Notes under the pieces: generated by a model | Told to the model about the DNA's origin: nothing | Database searches by the model: none | The model's input: the letters and a program-made list of their open reading frames with translations, nothing else | NCBI GenBank assembly: GCA_032207245.1 | Contig: CM063509.1 | Location: 97,679,412-97,743,411 of the forward strand | DNA from: Pardosa pseudoannulata | Taxonomy: Eukaryota > Arthropoda > Arachnida > Araneae > Lycosidae | Direction: 5' to 3' | Length of the DNA: 64,000 bases | Translations under genes and position numbers: made by a program | Shown here: positions 62,637 to 64,000 of the stretch, piece after piece | Numbering within the stretch: the first letter of the stretch is position 1 | Layout of the letters: each line of letters opens with the position of its first letter

Positions 62637-62815
62637 AAGTCACACAACTGTTATGTTTAAATGCTGGGTAATTTGTTAAGGGGACGCTTCATTTGAAACA
62701 AACAACATTCTCCTTTTTGTATTCCACGTTTGCAGGTGTTCGACCTTCTACCGTAGCTCTGTCCAACTTCTCTTAGTCCGTGAACCACTTTATCTTCGAC
62801 AACTATGTCGGAGAC

Positions 62816-64000
62816 CAAGGATGGGAAATAATTAAAAATCGATTAATTTTGATAAAAATTATCTTATTTATAATGATAAAACGCAAATAGTTTTTTAAAT
62901 TTTATAACACATTCAAAATCTTAATGAGAGCTTTGAGGCAACATTTCCCAACAGAATTGTTTGGCAATGATTTTTATTTGTTTTTGTGTGTTCATACTAA
63001 TATAATGGAAGCTTGATTTACCGTGCCCGCATTGATCGTTTGATATATTTGGTTTCGAACTTGTTTGACAGTCTAACCAGCTCTATTCAATTTTTCTTAG
63101 TAGTTCGCGAGCCACTTTGCTTTCTACAACCATTTTAAGAGCCAGAGGAGGAAAATAATTTAAAAACTATTTAATTTTAGTAATAACTATTTTATTTACA
63201 CGAAGATCTAAACATTTATAATTTTTAAATACAATAAAACATCCAAAGTCGTAACGAGAGTTTGTGGCAAAATTTCCTAACGTAATTGTTGGGTAACACT
63301 TTTTATTTTTTATATGCGTCCATAGTGGAACACCGATTTATTTTTCCCGTATAATGTTCTCCCCCCCTCTCTATTGATCGTTTGATAATTTATTTTCGAT
63401 TTTATTATTTCCCTGTATTCTTTTTTTTTTAATTTAAATTTTTATTTTTTTTATTTATAGACGAAAAATTTAGGTCCCCTTTTTAATAAGTATAATTTCT
63501 GTGACATCTAAGAGAATTGTCAAAAGGAGTGTGTCAAGATCGTATGAATAGCAAAAAGGTTTCTAGTTCATCAGGAATATTTCCTAGACAAAGGATAAGC
63601 AGACTTTCAAAAGTGAAGAGTCAAATTGTCAATTAAACAAGGCAACGAAGTTATCAAAGAGCTATTTGCATGTTTTATCTACAATGCGGCGGTACTTGTC
63701 TTTATTAACATTGTCCGTTACAAAACCGATTTTTAGAGCCAGAGGAGGGAAATAATTAAAAAACTATTTAATTTTAGTAATAAATATTTTATTTACACCA
63801 CGATCTAAACATTTATAATTTTTTAAATACAATAAAACATCCAAAATCTTAACGAGAGCTTTGTGGCAACATTTCCTAACGTAACTGTTGGGTGACCATT
63901 TTTATTTTCTATATGCGTCCATAGTGGAACCTCGATTTATATTTCCCTCATAATGCCCCCCCCCTCTCCAGTGATCGTTTGATAATTTATTTTCGATTTT
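62816..64000. repeat. Three diverged copies of a ~300-bp unit
   Basis: Copies at about 62816-63070, 63139-63400 and 63733-64000 share GGAAATAATTAAAAA, ATTTAATTTTAGTAAT, AGAGCTTTG.GGCAACATTTCC, CGTCCATAGTGGAAC and a GATCGTTTGATAATTTATTTTCG end. The last two are closest. The last copy runs off the window. Confidence 0.75.

Noticed and set aside
43231..64000. Search for the second MTSS1/MIM exon (I-BAR continuation with a YPVWEDF-like motif).
   Set aside because: No such coding block was found by reading. A short exon could be missed by eye, so absence is not proven.

Overview
The window is strongly AT-rich animal nuclear DNA. Genes have GT-AG introns and low coding density, and the rest is filled with transposon debris. 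The protein matches, the AT bias and several tRNA-derived SINE families suggest an arthropod. A chelicerate such as a spider is my best guess, but the sequence does not prove it.

Three protein-coding genes can be supported. (1) On the minus strand, four exons between 8215 and 1629 encode a 255-residue four-pass membrane protein of the MARVEL/CMTM type. (2) Divergent from it, with only 450 bp between the two ATGs (a likely shared promoter), the plus strand carries a complete 16-exon VAC14 gene (8666-35732, 714 residues). VAC14 is the scaffold of the PIKfyve/FIG4 complex that makes PI(3,5)P2. All splice junctions join in frame. (3) At 43153-43230 on the plus strand lies the first coding exon of an I-BAR protein of the MTSS1/MIM family. 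It is followed by a donor site, and no further exon was seen before the window ends, so 43231-64000 is read as its first intron.

Mobile DNA fills the introns and intergenic space. There are hAT-type elements with 8-bp target duplications (5690-6712, 6775-7401, 25369-26297, 31347-32274, probably 46251-50346 and 58690-59810). There are pogo/Tc1-like TA-flanked elements (4350-5019, 18797-19445) and two piggyBac-like TTAA elements (46706-47234, 51043-52240). LINE remnants of Jockey type (21494-22180) and RTE type (14975-15500, minus) are present. SINE family A has five copies plus one decayed, four of them with clear target duplications. SINE family B has four copies, two with an (AAC)n tail, and a third family has one copy. 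Nested insertions are common.

The most unusual structures are as follows. An 11-copy, ~97-bp satellite array with a 685-bp higher-order period sits between piggyBac-like inverted ends (51043-52240). A 384-bp foldback element encloses a tRNA-like SINE (59824-60207). A perfect 50-bp palindrome has no spacer (41054-41103). The left end of a hAT element, together with its target site, was tandemly duplicated after insertion (25342-25703). I found no CRISPR array, operon or other prokaryotic system, and no convincing novel multi-gene system.
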